The translations under genes and the position numbers were made by a program. From assembly GCA_016708825.1 (NCBI GenBank), contig JADJEZ010000011.1, positions 94,923-158,922 on the forward strand: a stretch of 64,000 bases of DNA, written 5' to 3'. Under the pieces are notes generated by a model. It did no database searches, had not been told where the DNA came from, and saw only the letters and a program-made list of their open reading frames with translations. The DNA is from Betaproteobacteria bacterium (GTDB taxonomy: Bacteria; Pseudomonadota; Gammaproteobacteria; Burkholderiales; Usitatibacteraceae). Below, piece by piece: positions 63,992 through 64,000 of this stretch. Position 1 is the stretch's first letter; each line of letters begins with the position of its first letter.

Positions 63992-64000
63992 GCTGGGACT

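Overview
This 64 kb window is high-GC DNA from what looks like a betaproteobacterial chromosome. The evidence is gene content and order: lpxK/Trm112/kdsB/adk, tgt-yajC-secD-secF, proB-obgE-rpmA-rplU-ispB-tRNA-Pro, a PP0621-like gene followed by pilS-pilR and ampD, and the class Ia nrdA/nrdB pair. GTG, TTG and ATGA-overlap starts are common. No phage, integrase, complete insertion sequence or CRISPR array was seen. The species cannot be named from this alone.

Layout. 0-9 kb: ExbB/ExbD end, lipid A and Kdo genes, adenylate kinase, a pyrophosphate-dependent phosphofructokinase next to a K+-independent proton-pumping pyrophosphatase, a GST and tgt. 8.6-25.6 kb: housekeeping (YajC-SecDF, DedA, WrbA, YihY, a PilZ-like protein, a TlpA thioredoxin, lytic transglycosylase, ProS, RppH, ProB, Obg, L27/L21, polyprenyl synthase, tRNA-Pro). 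25.6-36.6 kb: the most unusual region. A seven-gene minus-strand operon encodes a rhodanese lipoprotein, a five-heme cytochrome, a small Cys protein, a three-heme cytochrome, an OprP-type porin, a sensor kinase and a sigma-54-dependent regulator, and it starts behind a plausible sigma-54 promoter. Upstream and divergent lies a sulfur-relay set (TusA-like, YeeE/YedE channel, TusA, three small DsrE-like proteins). 36.7-39.5 kb: a secreted protein, NnrS behind an FNR/DNR-type box, and a hemerythrin. 39.6-45.9 kb: a complete proteobacterial dedicated sortase system (sortase, VIT/VWA target with an LPQTD sorting signal, two-component pair) with an LpxR-like gene inside. 45.9-51 kb: PP0621-like protein, PilS/PilR, tautomerase, acetyltransferase, a repeat-rich gap and AmpD. 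51-54.3 kb: acyl-CoA dehydrogenase, phosphotransferase and SDR. 54.3-64 kb: nrdA and nrdB loci, each behind DnaA boxes and paired NrdR-like boxes, separated by a hybrid kinase and a small set of genes with FNR-type boxes.

Data quality. At least a dozen single-base frameshifts, mostly in short G or C runs and mostly in genes that should be essential, plus one nonsense codon and two internal deletions of roughly 60-75 bases, suggest uncorrected long-read or draft sequence. Frameshifted genes are annotated across the shift as single genes.
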